The notes beneath the pieces are model-generated. The model made no database searches and had not been told where the DNA came from. It saw only the letters and a program-made list of their open reading frames with translations. Positions 36,615 through 45,051 of a stretch of DNA of 64,000 bases are shown piece after piece. Origin of the DNA: Desulfovibrionaceae bacterium (lineage in GTDB: Bacteria > Desulfobacterota > Desulfovibrionia > Desulfovibrionales > Desulfovibrionaceae). The position numbers were made by a program, and so were the translations under genes. Where the stretch lies: assembly GCA_028689675.1 (NCBI GenBank), contig JAQVCS010000004.1, positions 1 through 64,000 on the forward strand, read 5' to 3'. Each line of letters begins with the position of its first letter. Position 1 is the stretch's first letter.

Positions 36615-37823
36615 ATGGCGCTCTCCTTTCAACCATGGGTCGTGCTGGTAGCAGCTGGCAGCGGCAGCCGCATGGCACAGGCCACAGGCGGCACAGCCAA
36701 ACAATTTATATCATGGCAGGGCGCTCCTTTGTACTGGCATGCTGCCAAGGCCTTGGCAAGCTGCCCTGCGCTAGCAGGTATTGTTTTTGTCTTCCCCGCT
36801 CCTTGCCTTGATGAAGAAAAGGCAAGGCTGGCAGCGCTGGATGCTGGCGCTGTGCTGGGTGTGCGCTGGCTGGCTGTGGCTGGTGGTGCGCGCAGGCAAG
36901 ATTCTGTCTATCAGGGTTTGTGCGCCCTGCCGCCAGAATGCCGTCATGTGCTGGTGCACGATGCCGCCCGCCCCTTTGTGAGCCCAGCGCTTGTGCAGCG
37001 TGTATGCGCTGCCTTGCAGGCAGGGGCAAGGGGCGTTATACCTGCTGTAGCCTTGAGTGATACCATCAAGCAGGTGCAAGACAATATTGTGCTGCGCACC
37101 CTGCCGCGCGAAAGCCTTGCCGCGGTGCAAACGCCACAGGGCTTTGCCCTACCCGCGCTCAAGCAAGCCCACGAGGCGGCACAGCAAGAGCAATGGGCTG
37201 TTACAGACGATGCCTCCTTGCTTGAAGCCTGTGCCCTGCCCGTCACTGTGGTGGCTGGAGATGTGAACAACAGCAAAATAACCTATGGTGAGGATATTGC
37301 CATGCTCTGCCCACAGGCACAAAACGCCCTGCCCTGCACAGGCTTTGGCTATGACGTGCACCGCTTTGGCACAGGCCGCCCCATGAAACTGGGGGGGGTG
37401 CTCATTCCCAACGCGCCCGAAGTGCTGGCACATTCTGATGGCGACGTGCTCTTGCATGCCCTTATGGATGCCCTGCTGGGGGCTGCCTGCTTGGGTGATA
37501 TTGGGCAGCATTTCCCCGATACAGCCGCACAGTTTGACAATATTTCTTCTGCCGTGCTGCTCAATACTGTGCTTGGCATGGTGCAAGAAGCTGGCATAGA
37601 GCTTGTGCAGGCTGACCTGACCATCATTACACAAGTGCCAAAAATTTCCCCACATCGTGATGCTATCAAGCGCAATATTGCCCGTTTGCTTGGCCTTGAC
37701 CCTGCTTTTGTGAATGTCAAGGCAAGCACAGAAGAAGGCTTGGGCTTTACTGGCGCGCGTGAAGGCATCAAGGCTGTGGCGCAGGTAACTGCCCTGCGCC
37801 GCCCCTTATCTGGAGTTGCATAA
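36615..37823 (+). CDS. ispDF: Bifunctional IspD/IspF isoprenoid enzyme
   Basis: A 402-residue fusion covering two non-adjacent steps of the MEP pathway. Residues 1-232 are the IspD cytidylyltransferase (VVLVAAGSGSRM, HVLVHDAARPFV, VQTPQGF). Residues 241-402 are the IspF cyclodiphosphate synthase (GFGYDVHRFGTG with metal ligands Asp247 and His249, LAHSDGDVLLHALMDALLGA, KASTEEGLGFTGAREGI). No ribosome site stronger than GGGGTG is seen upstream. The stop overlaps the acyl-CoA ligase start by one base (TAATG), so the two are coupled. Confidence 0.94.
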   Translation: MALSFQPWVVLVAAGSGSRMAQATGGTAKQFISWQGAPLYWHAAKALASCPALAGIVFVFPAPCLDEEKARLAALDAGAVLGVRWLAVAGGARRQDSVYQGLCALPPECRHVLVHDAARPFVSPALVQRVCAALQAGARGVIPAVALSDTIKQVQDNIVLRTLPRESLAAVQTPQGFALPALKQAHEAAQQEQWAVTDDASLLEACALPVTVVAGDVNNSKITYGEDIAMLCPQAQNALPCTGFGYDVHRFGTGRPMKLGGVLIPNAPEVLAHSDGDVLLHALMDALLGAACLGDIGQHFPDTAAQFDNISSAVLLNTVLGMVQEAGIELVQADLTIITQVPKISPHRDAIKRNIARLLGLDPAFVNVKASTEEGLGFTGAREGIKAVAQVTALRRPLSGVA

Positions 37824-39520
37824 TGGAAGCTACCTCACAACGCCCTTGGCTGAGCAATTACCCGCCTGCTGTGCCCAGCGATGTTGAGCACTTTAGCCAG
37901 CCCCTGTTTGCCCTGCTGGATGAAGCCGCACAGCACTACCCTGACCGCAAAGCTCTTATTTTTCAAAATACCAGCTATACCTACCGCCAGCTACAAGAAA
38001 AGGCTGAACAATGCGCCGCCGCCCTACGCGGGCTTGGCATACAGGAAGGGGATAAGGTGGGCGTGCTTTTGCCCAACCTGCCGCAAACCGCCGTGGCCTT
38101 TTGGGGCATTCTCAAGGCTGGGGCTATTGCCGTTATGACAAACCCGCTGTATCAGGAAAAAGAGCTTGTGCATCACTTTAACGATGCTCAGGTCAAGTGC
38201 CTTATTTTGCTTGATTTATTATGGCCGCGTGTGGCTTCTTTGCGCTCGCGCCTGCCTATTGAAACCTATATTGTCACCAGCGTGGGCGAAGCCTTGAGCT
38301 TCCCGCTCAATTACCTGTATTCGCTGAAAATGTGGCGGCAAAAATCCAGCCACACCCTGCCCAGCAATGACCCGCATGTGCTTGCTTGGCGCACTATAAG
38401 CAAAGAACGCCGCCGCTACAGTGCCACCATTGCCGACCCTGCCCACCAGCCAGCCCTGCTGCAATATACAGGCGGCACAACAGGCCTGCCCAAGGGGGTT
38501 ATGCTCAGCCATGCCAACCTTGGCACAAATGCCACACAAATTCTCAGTATTATTCAAGAAACTGCGCAAAAAGAACATCGCTTTATTGCGCTTTTGCCCT
38601 TTTTTCATGTGTACGGGCTGGCAACAGGCTTGGTTATTCCCGCGGCACTGGCAGCCACCACCCTGCCCCTGCCCCGCTATGTGCCGCAAGATATGCTGCA
38701 ACTTATAGCCAAACATCGCCCCACCATTTTCCCCGGTGCGCCTTCAGTCTACACTTCTTTGCTGCAGCAAAAAACCCTGCCCCAGTACGACTTAAAAAGT
38801 ATTCAAATTTGTATTTCGGGCTCTGCACCGCTGGCACACGAGACATACCGCCAATTCCAAAAACTCACTGGCGCGGCTATTTTGGAAGGCTATGGCCTTA
38901 CCGAAGCCTCACCTATCACGCATATCAACTATGCAGGGGAAATAGGCTCTATTGGTGTGCCGCTGCCCTCTACCCAAGCCCGCCTAATTGATACAGAAAC
39001 AGGCGAAGACGTGACAGCCTCAGGGCAAAAAGGTGAGCTCATTATCCGCGGCCCCCAAGTAATGCAGGGCTATTGGAACCATGCTGAAGAGACAGCCCAA
39101 ACCCTGCGCGATGGCTGGTTATACACTGGTGACATAGCCACTATGGATGAAAAAGGCTTTTTCACTATTATTGACCGCAAAAAAGATTTGGTGCTGGTGG
39201 GCGGCTATAATGTGTACCCGCGCGAAATTGATGAAGTGCTGCTTGAGCACCCCAAAATTTTGGAAGCTGTTGCCGTGGGCATTGACGATGCCGTGCGCGG
39301 CGAAATTTTAAAAGCCTATATTGTGCCCAAAAAAGGGGAAAGCCTCACCAAGGCAGAGGTCACCGCGTGGTGCCGTGAAAAACTGGCCAGCTATAAAGTG
39401 CCGCGGCATGTGGAATTTCGTCAGGAATTACCCAAAACCATGGTGGGCAAGGTGCTGCGCCGTGCCCTGCGTGAAGAAGAGCTGGCCAAACATGCCAGCA
39501 AAAACAAACATGTAGCCTAA
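37823..39520 (+). CDS. fadD: Long-chain acyl-CoA synthetase
   Basis: A 565-residue AMP-forming ligase activating fatty acids to acyl-CoA. The AMP signature LLQYTGGTTGLPKGVMLSH lies near residues 211-229, ILEGYGLTEASP is the A5 motif, GWLYTGDIATMDEKGFFTIIDRKKD the A7-A8 region, and the C-terminal lysine motif PKTMVGKVLRRAL is present. This length and the family match FadD-like ligases; chain length preference cannot be read from sequence. It follows ispDF with a one-base overlap and is closed by the hairpin at 39699-39741. Confidence 0.88.
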   Translation: MEATSQRPWLSNYPPAVPSDVEHFSQPLFALLDEAAQHYPDRKALIFQNTSYTYRQLQEKAEQCAAALRGLGIQEGDKVGVLLPNLPQTAVAFWGILKAGAIAVMTNPLYQEKELVHHFNDAQVKCLILLDLLWPRVASLRSRLPIETYIVTSVGEALSFPLNYLYSLKMWRQKSSHTLPSNDPHVLAWRTISKERRRYSATIADPAHQPALLQYTGGTTGLPKGVMLSHANLGTNATQILSIIQETAQKEHRFIALLPFFHVYGLATGLVIPAALAATTLPLPRYVPQDMLQLIAKHRPTIFPGAPSVYTSLLQQKTLPQYDLKSIQICISGSAPLAHETYRQFQKLTGAAILEGYGLTEASPITHINYAGEIGSIGVPLPSTQARLIDTETGEDVTASGQKGELIIRGPQVMQGYWNHAEETAQTLRDGWLYTGDIATMDEKGFFTIIDRKKDLVLVGGYNVYPREIDEVLLEHPKILEAVAVGIDDAVRGEILKAYIVPKKGESLTKAEVTAWCREKLASYKVPRHVEFRQELPKTMVGKVLRRALREEELAKHASKNKHVA

Positions 39521-39698
39521 GCAGAGCTTTTTTGCTCTAGGCCTGCTCCTCTGCTTGCACGCTGCGGCACGCGCATTTGCGGCTGCCAACGTGCTTTGGC
39601 TTTGCCCTGCCTTGGCTGCCTTGGCTTCCTTGGCTTTGCAACCTCCACCTGTAGTGGCAGGCCATTCCTCCCCCCTCTTTCTATCGTATGCAATAACT

Positions 39699-39741
39699 AA
39701 AGCCCCTTGCTTACAGCGCACGCCGCCAAGCAAGGGGCTTT
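39699..39741. terminator. Hairpin terminator after the acyl-CoA ligase gene
   Basis: AAAGCCCCTTGCTT (39699-39712) and AAGCAAGGGGCTTT (39728-39741) form a perfect 14-bp stem with a 15-nt loop. Confidence 0.7.
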
Positions 39742-39982
39742 GTGTTGCTTGACCTGCTGCATACAGTTTACTTTTCCCCCTCCTTTGTCTTGCTGTTCTC
39801 TTTTCGTGGCTTGGCTTATTCCTTTTCTTTTTTTACTACAATATACAGGAAATATACTTCTATAACCATGCGCTATTTTCGTCTTATTAAAGAAAAAAAT
39901 TACCTAAATAGAGAAAATAATATTGACAAAAGAGAAAATATACCGCACATAGAGCACAGGGATAGTGTTACCTACTGCGTTA

Positions 39983-40026
39983 ATTACAGCATAATATACT
40001 AAAATAAAAGTATATTATGCTGTAAT
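39983..40026. repeat. Perfect 18-bp-arm palindrome
   Basis: ATTACAGCATAATATACT (39983-40000) and its exact inverse AGTATATTATGCTGTAAT (40009-40026) flank AAAATAAA. It is AT-rich, so not a strong terminator. It lies 49 bases before the start of the small ORF at 40075 and could be an operator, a leader hairpin or the remnant of a mobile element. Confidence 0.7.
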
Positions 40027-40074
40027 ACCCACAATATGCTTATATAGAAAAAAAATTTCTAAAAAGAGGGAAGT

Positions 40075-40269
40075 ATGCATCAGATAAATCATGCTGCTGT
40101 GCGCGCCATGCTTATTGCCAACCTTGCCGCTGCAGGGGTGACAGATTGGCCAGAGGCTGTTCACATTTTACATTCGGTCATCAACAGCCTGAGCAATACA
40201 CATGGCGTGGAAGCCGTGCTTGTTTTGCGCACCACCACCCCCCTGCCCGGTGCTGAAATTCCCTGCTAG
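40075..40269 (+). CDS. Small orphan protein, 64 residues
   Basis: GAGGGAAG lies a few bases before the ATG, which supports translation. The product (MHQINHAAVRAMLIANLAAAG...) is soluble with a mostly helical appearance and a single Cys as last residue. I recognise no domain. The stop codon TAG is supplied by the end of repeat element family 1 copy B, so the protein may have been longer before insertion. An isolated location behind an AT-rich island with a large palindrome suggests a small accessory gene. Confidence 0.5.
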   Translation: MHQINHAAVRAMLIANLAAAGVTDWPEAVHILHSVINSLSNTHGVEAVLVLRTTTPLPGAEIPC

Positions 40270-40381
40270 CGCATTGTAACTTTAAAAATACTCGCAAGGT
40301 TTCGTAAGATATCCTTGCACTTAAAGCGCACAGGGGAATGTACTTCCCCGCTATATGCGCTTTGAAGATCAACCTGCTTAA
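40267..40381 (-). repeat. 115-bp inverted-repeat element, family 1, copy B
   Basis: Read on the minus strand it matches copy A from end to end: CTTCAAAGCGCA, GGGGAAGTACATTCCCC hairpin, GCAAGGATATCTTACGAAAC and CCTTGC hairpin, ending AATGCGCTA. The final TAG (plus strand 40267-40269) is the stop codon of the small ORF. Confidence 0.75.
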
Positions 40382-40595
40382 GATACCCGCACAGTACAGT
40401 GCATAAAAAAGCACAAGGCTTTTGGCTTGCCTTGTGCTTTTTTTATATGCTCATATGCCACGCACGAGGGCTTGTGAACACTACAGAATTTTTTTTACTA
40501 GCAAGAAAGACGAAGCGTTTATGGAAAGTGCGCTCTTATCATACCCACCCCTAATAAAAGAAAAGCCAAACGCCGCCAGCGGAAAAAATTCAGGT
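40270..40595. other. Intergenic region made mostly of two repeat elements
   Basis: Family 1 copy B fills 40267-40381 and family 2 copy c fills 40465-40606. The 80 bases between carry an imperfect hairpin around AAAAAGCACAAGGC...GCCTTGTGCTTTTTT (40407-40442) that can act as a terminator. No gene is present. Confidence 0.55.
40407..40442 (+). terminator. Terminator between the two repeat elements
   Basis: AAAAAGCACAAGGC and GCCTTGTGCTTTTT pair perfectly around a short loop, followed by further T residues. It can stop transcription of the small ORF on the plus strand and, with its A tract, also the minus strand. Confidence 0.75.
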
Positions 40596-40606
40596 TCACA
40601 CGGCCT
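40465..40606 (+). repeat. 142-bp inverted-repeat element, family 2, copy c
   Basis: The most diverged copy: CGAGGGCTTGTGAACA at the left and, inverted, CAGGCCGTGTGAACC at the right. It retains CTACAGAATTTT, AGCAAGAAAGACG and CGCCGCCAGCGG. The right end encodes the last codons and the TGA stop (40596-40598) of the bioD-bioA gene. Confidence 0.65.
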
Positions 40607-42950
40607 GATAATGCTTGCCTGCAATAGCCTCCACAACAGCGGCGCACAGGCAGGCTATATCCTGCGGGGGGCTTATGTAGGGCGGCATAACATAAACCAG
40701 CCTGCCAAAGGGGCGTATCCACACGCCGCGCTGCACAAAAAAAGCCTGCAAGGCTGCCATATCCACAGGCTGTTCCAATTCCACTACGCCAATTGCCCCC
40801 AGCACGCGCACATCCTTTACGCCGTGCAGGGCGCGGCATGGGGCAAGCCCTTGCTGCAAGCCTGCCTCTATGCCTGCCACGGCCGCCTGCCAATTGCTGT
40901 CCAGCAGAGCTGTAAGGCTGGCCAAGGCCACAGCGCAGGCCAAGGGGTTGGCCATAAAGGTAGGGCCGTGCATAAAAACATTGCCCCCAGCGCAAATGCC
41001 CTCTGCCACCCGCTGTGTGCAGGCAGCAAAAGAAAAGGTCATAGTGCCGCCAGTAAGTGCCTTGCCGCCGCACAAAATATCGGGATGTATATCTGCCCAT
41101 TCTGCGGCAAACATTGTACCCGTGCGTCCAAAGCCCGTGGCAATTTCATCAAGAATGAGCAGCACGTCATAGCGGCGGCATAATGCTGCCACCCTACGCA
41201 AATAGTCAGGATGATAGAAATGCATGCCGCCAGCGCCCTGCACCACAGGCTCAACAATAAATGCCGCCAGCTCACTGCCATGCTGGGCAAAAGCCTGCTC
41301 TACAGCCGCAACCGAAGCAGGGTCAAAGGGCTGGTCAAAGCGGCATGAGGGGCGCTCAATAAAAATCTGCTGCGGCAAAAGCCCTGTAAAGAGGCTGTGC
41401 ATGCCATTGATAGGGTCGCAAACAGACATAGCACCCACAGTGTCACCATGGTAGCCGCCGCGTGGCACAAGCACCTTGGTGCGCTTGCTGTGCCCTTGTG
41501 CCTGCCAATATTGCAAAGCCATTTTCAGGGCAACTTCCACCGCTACCGAGCCAGAATCGGCATAAAAAATGCGCTCCAGCCCGCGCGGCAGCAGGGGCAG
41601 CAGCACACGCGCCAAATCCACAGCTGGCCTGTGCGTTATGCCGCCAAACATCACATGCGGCATACTGGCTGCCTGCTGCTGCAAAGCCTGCACAAGGCGC
41701 GGGTGACCATAGCCGTGCAGGGCGCACCACCACGAAGACATCCCGTCAATAAGCTCGCGCCCATCCCGCAAGCGCAGCCTGTTGCCCTGTGCCGAAAGCA
41801 CTTCATACACAGGCAAGGGCTGGGTGGCACTGGTGTAGGGGTGCCAAAGATGCTTTTGGTCAAAATCCAGCAAGGCCTGAGGGCTAAGCTCTGGCAGGCG
41901 TGTAGCATGCGGCACTGCCCCCTGCGGGGCACTGTGCTGCATAGGGGCTGACACTGAATGCGGGGGAACAGGGGCTACCCCTGCTGGCGCTGAGGGCAAG
42001 CCCCCCCTGCGTAAAGGGGTGAGCGCTACATTATGGCCTGTACCCGCGGGCATTGTGCGGGAAAATACTGCTGCTGTACTGGGGAAAGGCTCTGCACAGG
42101 TTTGGGGCAGGCCAGAGTGTGCAAGCGCTGCTGGCTTTGTTGCACCTGCTGGCGCTGAGCCAAGCTGCGTCAGCAATTTTTCCACAAAAGGCTGCAAGAC
42201 CTGCGCCATGCGTTGCCACACAGCCGCATTGCCCAAGGGCACAGAGCCCTGTGCCGCAAGTGCGGGCTCATAGGGCAGCACAGCCAAAGGGGCAACATCG
42301 GCCAGCACACGGCTGTTTTCTTGCTGCACAAGGCGGGCATGCTCCTGCTGTGGCTCTGGTGCTGTGCGTACCAGCACAATGCCCGCCACAGGCACAGCAC
42401 GGGCACGCAAGGCCGCTATACTGAGCAAAACATGGTTGATAACCCCTAATTTATCGGCAGCAGCGATAATGACAGGCAAGCCCAGATGCTGCGCCAAATC
42501 AAGCATGGTTTCGCCGCCAAAATCAGTGCAGGCCTGCGCTTGCCCCATGGTTGCGCTGGCCACATGCCAATTCAGGGGCACAAGCAGCCCGCCAGCCCCT
42601 TCAACCAGCACAGGGCTGTGCCCACAAGCGGCCTTATGCACGGCGGCGGCCACGTCCTGCACCTGTAAAGAAGCCCCTTCAGCCGCAGCCGCAAGGTGCG
42701 GTGAGGCTGGTAGCGGAAAATGGCTCAGGCTTTGCCAGCAGCGCACTGCTGTCACATCGGCCACGGCCATGGCATAGCGGCAGGTGTCGCATTCGGGGTC
42801 ATCGTCCCCCAGCACCCCTGTTTGCACAGGCTTGATGGCCAAAGCTTTGCTGCCGCGCAGTAAAAAAGCGCGCAGCAAGGCGGCCGTCAGCGTTGTCTTA
42901 CCTGCGTCGGTATCCGCACCGCTAATAAAAAAACCACGCAGCCCGCTCAT
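40596..42950 (-). CDS. bioDA: Fused dethiobiotin synthetase - DAPA aminotransferase
   Basis: A 784-residue fusion of two consecutive biotin steps. Residues 1-262 are BioD, an ATP-dependent carboxylase with P-loop GADTDAGKTTLTAALL (11-26) and VLVEGAGGLLVPL. Residues 263-352 form an Ala/Pro/Ser-rich linker. Residues 353-784 are BioA, a PLP aminotransferase using S-adenosylmethionine, with HLWHPYTSATQPLP, DGMSSWWCALHGYGHP and the lysine motif ILCGGKALTGGTM. The order is the reverse of the reaction order. The ATG overlaps the bioB stop by four bases. The same D-A order is known from plant BIO3-BIO1. Confidence 0.93.
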   Translation of the reverse strand: MSGLRGFFISGADTDAGKTTLTAALLRAFLLRGSKALAIKPVQTGVLGDDDPECDTCRYAMAVADVTAVRCWQSLSHFPLPASPHLAAAAEGASLQVQDVAAAVHKAACGHSPVLVEGAGGLLVPLNWHVASATMGQAQACTDFGGETMLDLAQHLGLPVIIAAADKLGVINHVLLSIAALRARAVPVAGIVLVRTAPEPQQEHARLVQQENSRVLADVAPLAVLPYEPALAAQGSVPLGNAAVWQRMAQVLQPFVEKLLTQLGSAPAGATKPAALAHSGLPQTCAEPFPSTAAVFSRTMPAGTGHNVALTPLRRGGLPSAPAGVAPVPPHSVSAPMQHSAPQGAVPHATRLPELSPQALLDFDQKHLWHPYTSATQPLPVYEVLSAQGNRLRLRDGRELIDGMSSWWCALHGYGHPRLVQALQQQAASMPHVMFGGITHRPAVDLARVLLPLLPRGLERIFYADSGSVAVEVALKMALQYWQAQGHSKRTKVLVPRGGYHGDTVGAMSVCDPINGMHSLFTGLLPQQIFIERPSCRFDQPFDPASVAAVEQAFAQHGSELAAFIVEPVVQGAGGMHFYHPDYLRRVAALCRRYDVLLILDEIATGFGRTGTMFAAEWADIHPDILCGGKALTGGTMTFSFAACTQRVAEGICAGGNVFMHGPTFMANPLACAVALASLTALLDSNWQAAVAGIEAGLQQGLAPCRALHGVKDVRVLGAIGVVELEQPVDMAALQAFFVQRGVWIRPFGRLVYVMPPYISPPQDIACLCAAVVEAIAGKHYQAV

Positions 42951-43876
42951 TGCACAAGCTCCAGACCACAGGCTTCAATCATGGCAATGTCCTGAGCCAG
43001 CCCTTCACCCTGCGTGGTGAGGTAATCCCCCGTCATCAAAGCATTGGCACCTGCGGCAAAAAGCTCATGCTGCCTGCTCCCCAGTACCAAGGGTCTGCCA
43101 CCGCAAACGCGCAGCGTTGCCTGCGGCAGAATATGCCGAAACACGGCAATAATGCGCAAAGCTTCGCTGGCTGGCAGGGGTGCTTGCCCGCCCAAAGGCG
43201 TATGCGGATGCGGGTACAAAAAATTCAGCGGCACATTTTCCGCCCCTTCTTCACGCAGGCGCAGGGCAAAATTGATGCGGTCTGTCCACGTTTCCCCCAT
43301 GCCAAACAGCCCGCCGCTGCACAGGGCAAGCCCAGCCGCCCGCACATTGCGCGTTGTCGCCAGCCTGTCCTGCCAGCGCTGCGTGGTGCACACCTGCGGG
43401 TAATAGGCCTCATCCGTTTCCAAATTATGGTGAAAGCGTGTCAGGCCAGCCTCGCGCAATTGTTCTAATTGCGTTAAGGAAAGCCGCCCCAGCGAGGCGC
43501 ACACCTTAGCCCGCAAAACTGGGGGGCAGGCGGCAACAAGCTCGCGCAGGCGCTCAAATTCTTCCCCAGCCAAAGCGCCGCCGCTGGTCACAATGCCCAC
43601 ATGGCGCACGGGCTGGTCTGCAAGCATGGCAAGGCGCTCACGCAAAACAGCCTTATCTAACAAAGGAAATACCGCCACATGGGTGGGGTTGTGCCTGCTT
43701 TGGGAACAAAAACGGCAATCCATAGAACAATTACCGCTGCGGGCATTAATAATAGCGCACAGCTCCACACGCTTGCCAAAGGCAGCCTCGCGCAAACGTG
43801 TGGCACTGGCAAACAATTCCTGCTCTGAACAATGCAAAGCCAAATCCAAGGCTTCTTCTTGAGAAAGACGAGTCAT
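42947..43876 (-). CDS. bioB: Biotin synthase
   Basis: A 309-residue radical SAM enzyme that inserts sulfur into dethiobiotin. The 4Fe-4S/SAM motif is in NCSMDCRFCSQS (C-x3-C-x2-C) near residues 49-60, followed by the family GIVTSGG, LETDEAYYPQVCTTQ and NFLYPHPHTPLGG. AAGGAA precedes the ATG. It is translationally coupled to the bioD-bioA fusion. No clear BirA operator was found in the 65-base upstream gap. bioF and the pimeloyl genes are not in the window. Confidence 0.95.
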   Translation of the reverse strand: MTRLSQEEALDLALHCSEQELFASATRLREAAFGKRVELCAIINARSGNCSMDCRFCSQSRHNPTHVAVFPLLDKAVLRERLAMLADQPVRHVGIVTSGGALAGEEFERLRELVAACPPVLRAKVCASLGRLSLTQLEQLREAGLTRFHHNLETDEAYYPQVCTTQRWQDRLATTRNVRAAGLALCSGGLFGMGETWTDRINFALRLREEGAENVPLNFLYPHPHTPLGGQAPLPASEALRIIAVFRHILPQATLRVCGGRPLVLGSRQHELFAAGANALMTGDYLTTQGEGLAQDIAMIEACGLELVQ

Positions 43877-43941
43877 ACAATTCCTTATGCGCGGCCATAA
43901 AGACTGCGCAGCAAAAATAATGCGTAAACAGCCCTTGTGTT

Positions 43942-44664
43942 TTATCTATCCCACGGCAAGCTCGGGGGCACGGCTTCACCCAAAAAGCGCTCATCCATAT
44001 AGCGCACGGCCAGCCCTTCCAGCTTGTTTTGCCCCACAGTAAGCGCGCTTGGGGCAGGGTCTGCCACAAAGGCAAGGGCAGCACGCTGCTCAAAAGCATT
44101 CACGGCACTCAAGCTGAGGTTGTCGTGCACAGCGGCACTGGTGCCCGTATTGGCAATACGCTCACGATATTCCAGCGTCAATTTTTCTCTGTCACTGCTG
44201 TTGAAGCGCACAAAGCGGCGCACCAGCCAGCGCACCTCTGCGGGCTTTTCTGCTGCCAACGGGGCAAAGGCGTCACGCTGCCCATTCTGAATGTATGTTC
44301 CTGCGCGGAAATTGTACCCAGCAATACTGGCTGACCCTTCATTAACCGTAAAGGGCGGCATGCCATCGCCAGACCAGCGCCAATTTTCTGGCAGGGAGCT
44401 GTAGGCAACAAGAGCAAGCTTTTGAGCCTCGGGGGCAGCGTACACAGACAGCCACATGTGCAGGGGCAAGCCCCCCATCATATCCGCACTATGTAAACTG
44501 GGGGAAGCAGAGCCAGCCGTACGCAGGGGCAGCTCTGCCGCACGCAGGGCAAAGACCTGCTCTGGCACAAACAAACCATTTTTCACCAAACCGTTTTGCG
44601 AAGGTTGGCACGCGCCCAACAGCAGAGCAGCAAACACAGTCAGCACAAGGACGAATGATTTCAT
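43942..44664 (-). CDS. Putative lipoprotein, unknown function
   Basis: Encodes 240 residues. The N-terminus MKSFVLVLTVFAALLLGACQPSQ is a lipoprotein signal with lipobox LGAC, so the mature protein starts at Cys19 and is anchored to a membrane. GAGGAAAG precedes the ATG at 44664, deciding against the longer frame. The mature part has a central WSGDGMPPFTVNEGSASIAGYNFRAGTYI and a likely beta-rich composition; I recognise no family. It lies 65 bases upstream of bioB on the same strand but need not be linked to biotin. Confidence 0.75.
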   Translation of the reverse strand: MKSFVLVLTVFAALLLGACQPSQNGLVKNGLFVPEQVFALRAAELPLRTAGSASPSLHSADMMGGLPLHMWLSVYAAPEAQKLALVAYSSLPENWRWSGDGMPPFTVNEGSASIAGYNFRAGTYIQNGQRDAFAPLAAEKPAEVRWLVRRFVRFNSSDREKLTLEYRERIANTGTSAAVHDNLSLSAVNAFEQRAALAFVADPAPSALTVGQNKLEGLAVRYMDERFLGEAVPPSLPWDR

Positions 44665-45047
44665 GGTCTTTCCTCGGTAAAAAAGGGGACAAGAAATAAG
44701 GCAGGCTCGTGCCAACACAAGGCTTGGCAAAGCAATGCCTGACAGCAAAGAGAATACCGCCCCTTGCGGCAAAAGGAAAGGCCTAGATGCTGTCATCAAA
44801 AGAACTCTAACCCATTGAAAATATTGATAGAATTATAAAATTTGCAAATAAAATTTTCTTAATTAAATCAATGTATTATATCTATATGTCGACAGTATCT
44901 AGGGCGTGTTTACCACTACAGGAATTTTGTTCGCTGGTAAGGAAGATAAGGCTTGCATGCAGAGAGTGTACTTTTATCGCATTCGACTGGAATAAAAACT
45001 AAAATCTAAGGCCGCTAGCGGGTAAAAGACCCTTATGGCAACACGCT
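44665..45047. other. Intergenic region with AT-rich stretch and repeat element
   Basis: About 80 bases (44815-44895) are very AT-rich and may hold the promoter of the lipoprotein gene. The family 2 element copy d fills 44899-45051. No other gene is seen. Confidence 0.5.
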
Positions 45048-45051
45048 CTAG
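44899..45051 (+). repeat. 153-bp inverted-repeat element, family 2, copy d
   Basis: The best preserved ends: CTAGGGCGTGTT (44899-44910) and AACACGCTCTAG (45040-45051), 11 of 12 inverted matches. Both ends show CTAG, which could be a target-site duplication as in IS5-type insertion. Shared blocks include ACAGGAATTTTGTTCGCTGG, AAGGAAGATAAGGCTTGC and CTGGAATAAAA. The right CTAG contains the stop codon of the AEC transporter gene (TAG, 45048-45050 on the minus strand). Confidence 0.8.

Larger units (their letters stand above)
39521..40074. other. Intergenic AT-rich island
   Basis: A 554-bp gap. It has GC-rich sequence to 39740, a terminator (39699-39741), then about 300 bases of markedly AT-rich DNA (39780-40070) with the 18-bp-arm palindrome at 39983-40026. 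A frame at 39742-40002 has no ribosome site and unusual composition, so I do not call it. The AT-rich part may be acquired DNA or a promoter region for the small gene at 40075. Confidence 0.5.

Noticed and set aside
36145-36811. Several reading frames across 36.1-36.8 kb
   Set aside because: They lie in the RNase P RNA or in another frame of ispDF.
39742-40002. 86-residue reading frame in the AT-rich island
   Set aside because: It starts with GTG right after a hairpin, has no ribosome binding site, and its residues reflect AT-rich composition. It ends inside the palindrome.
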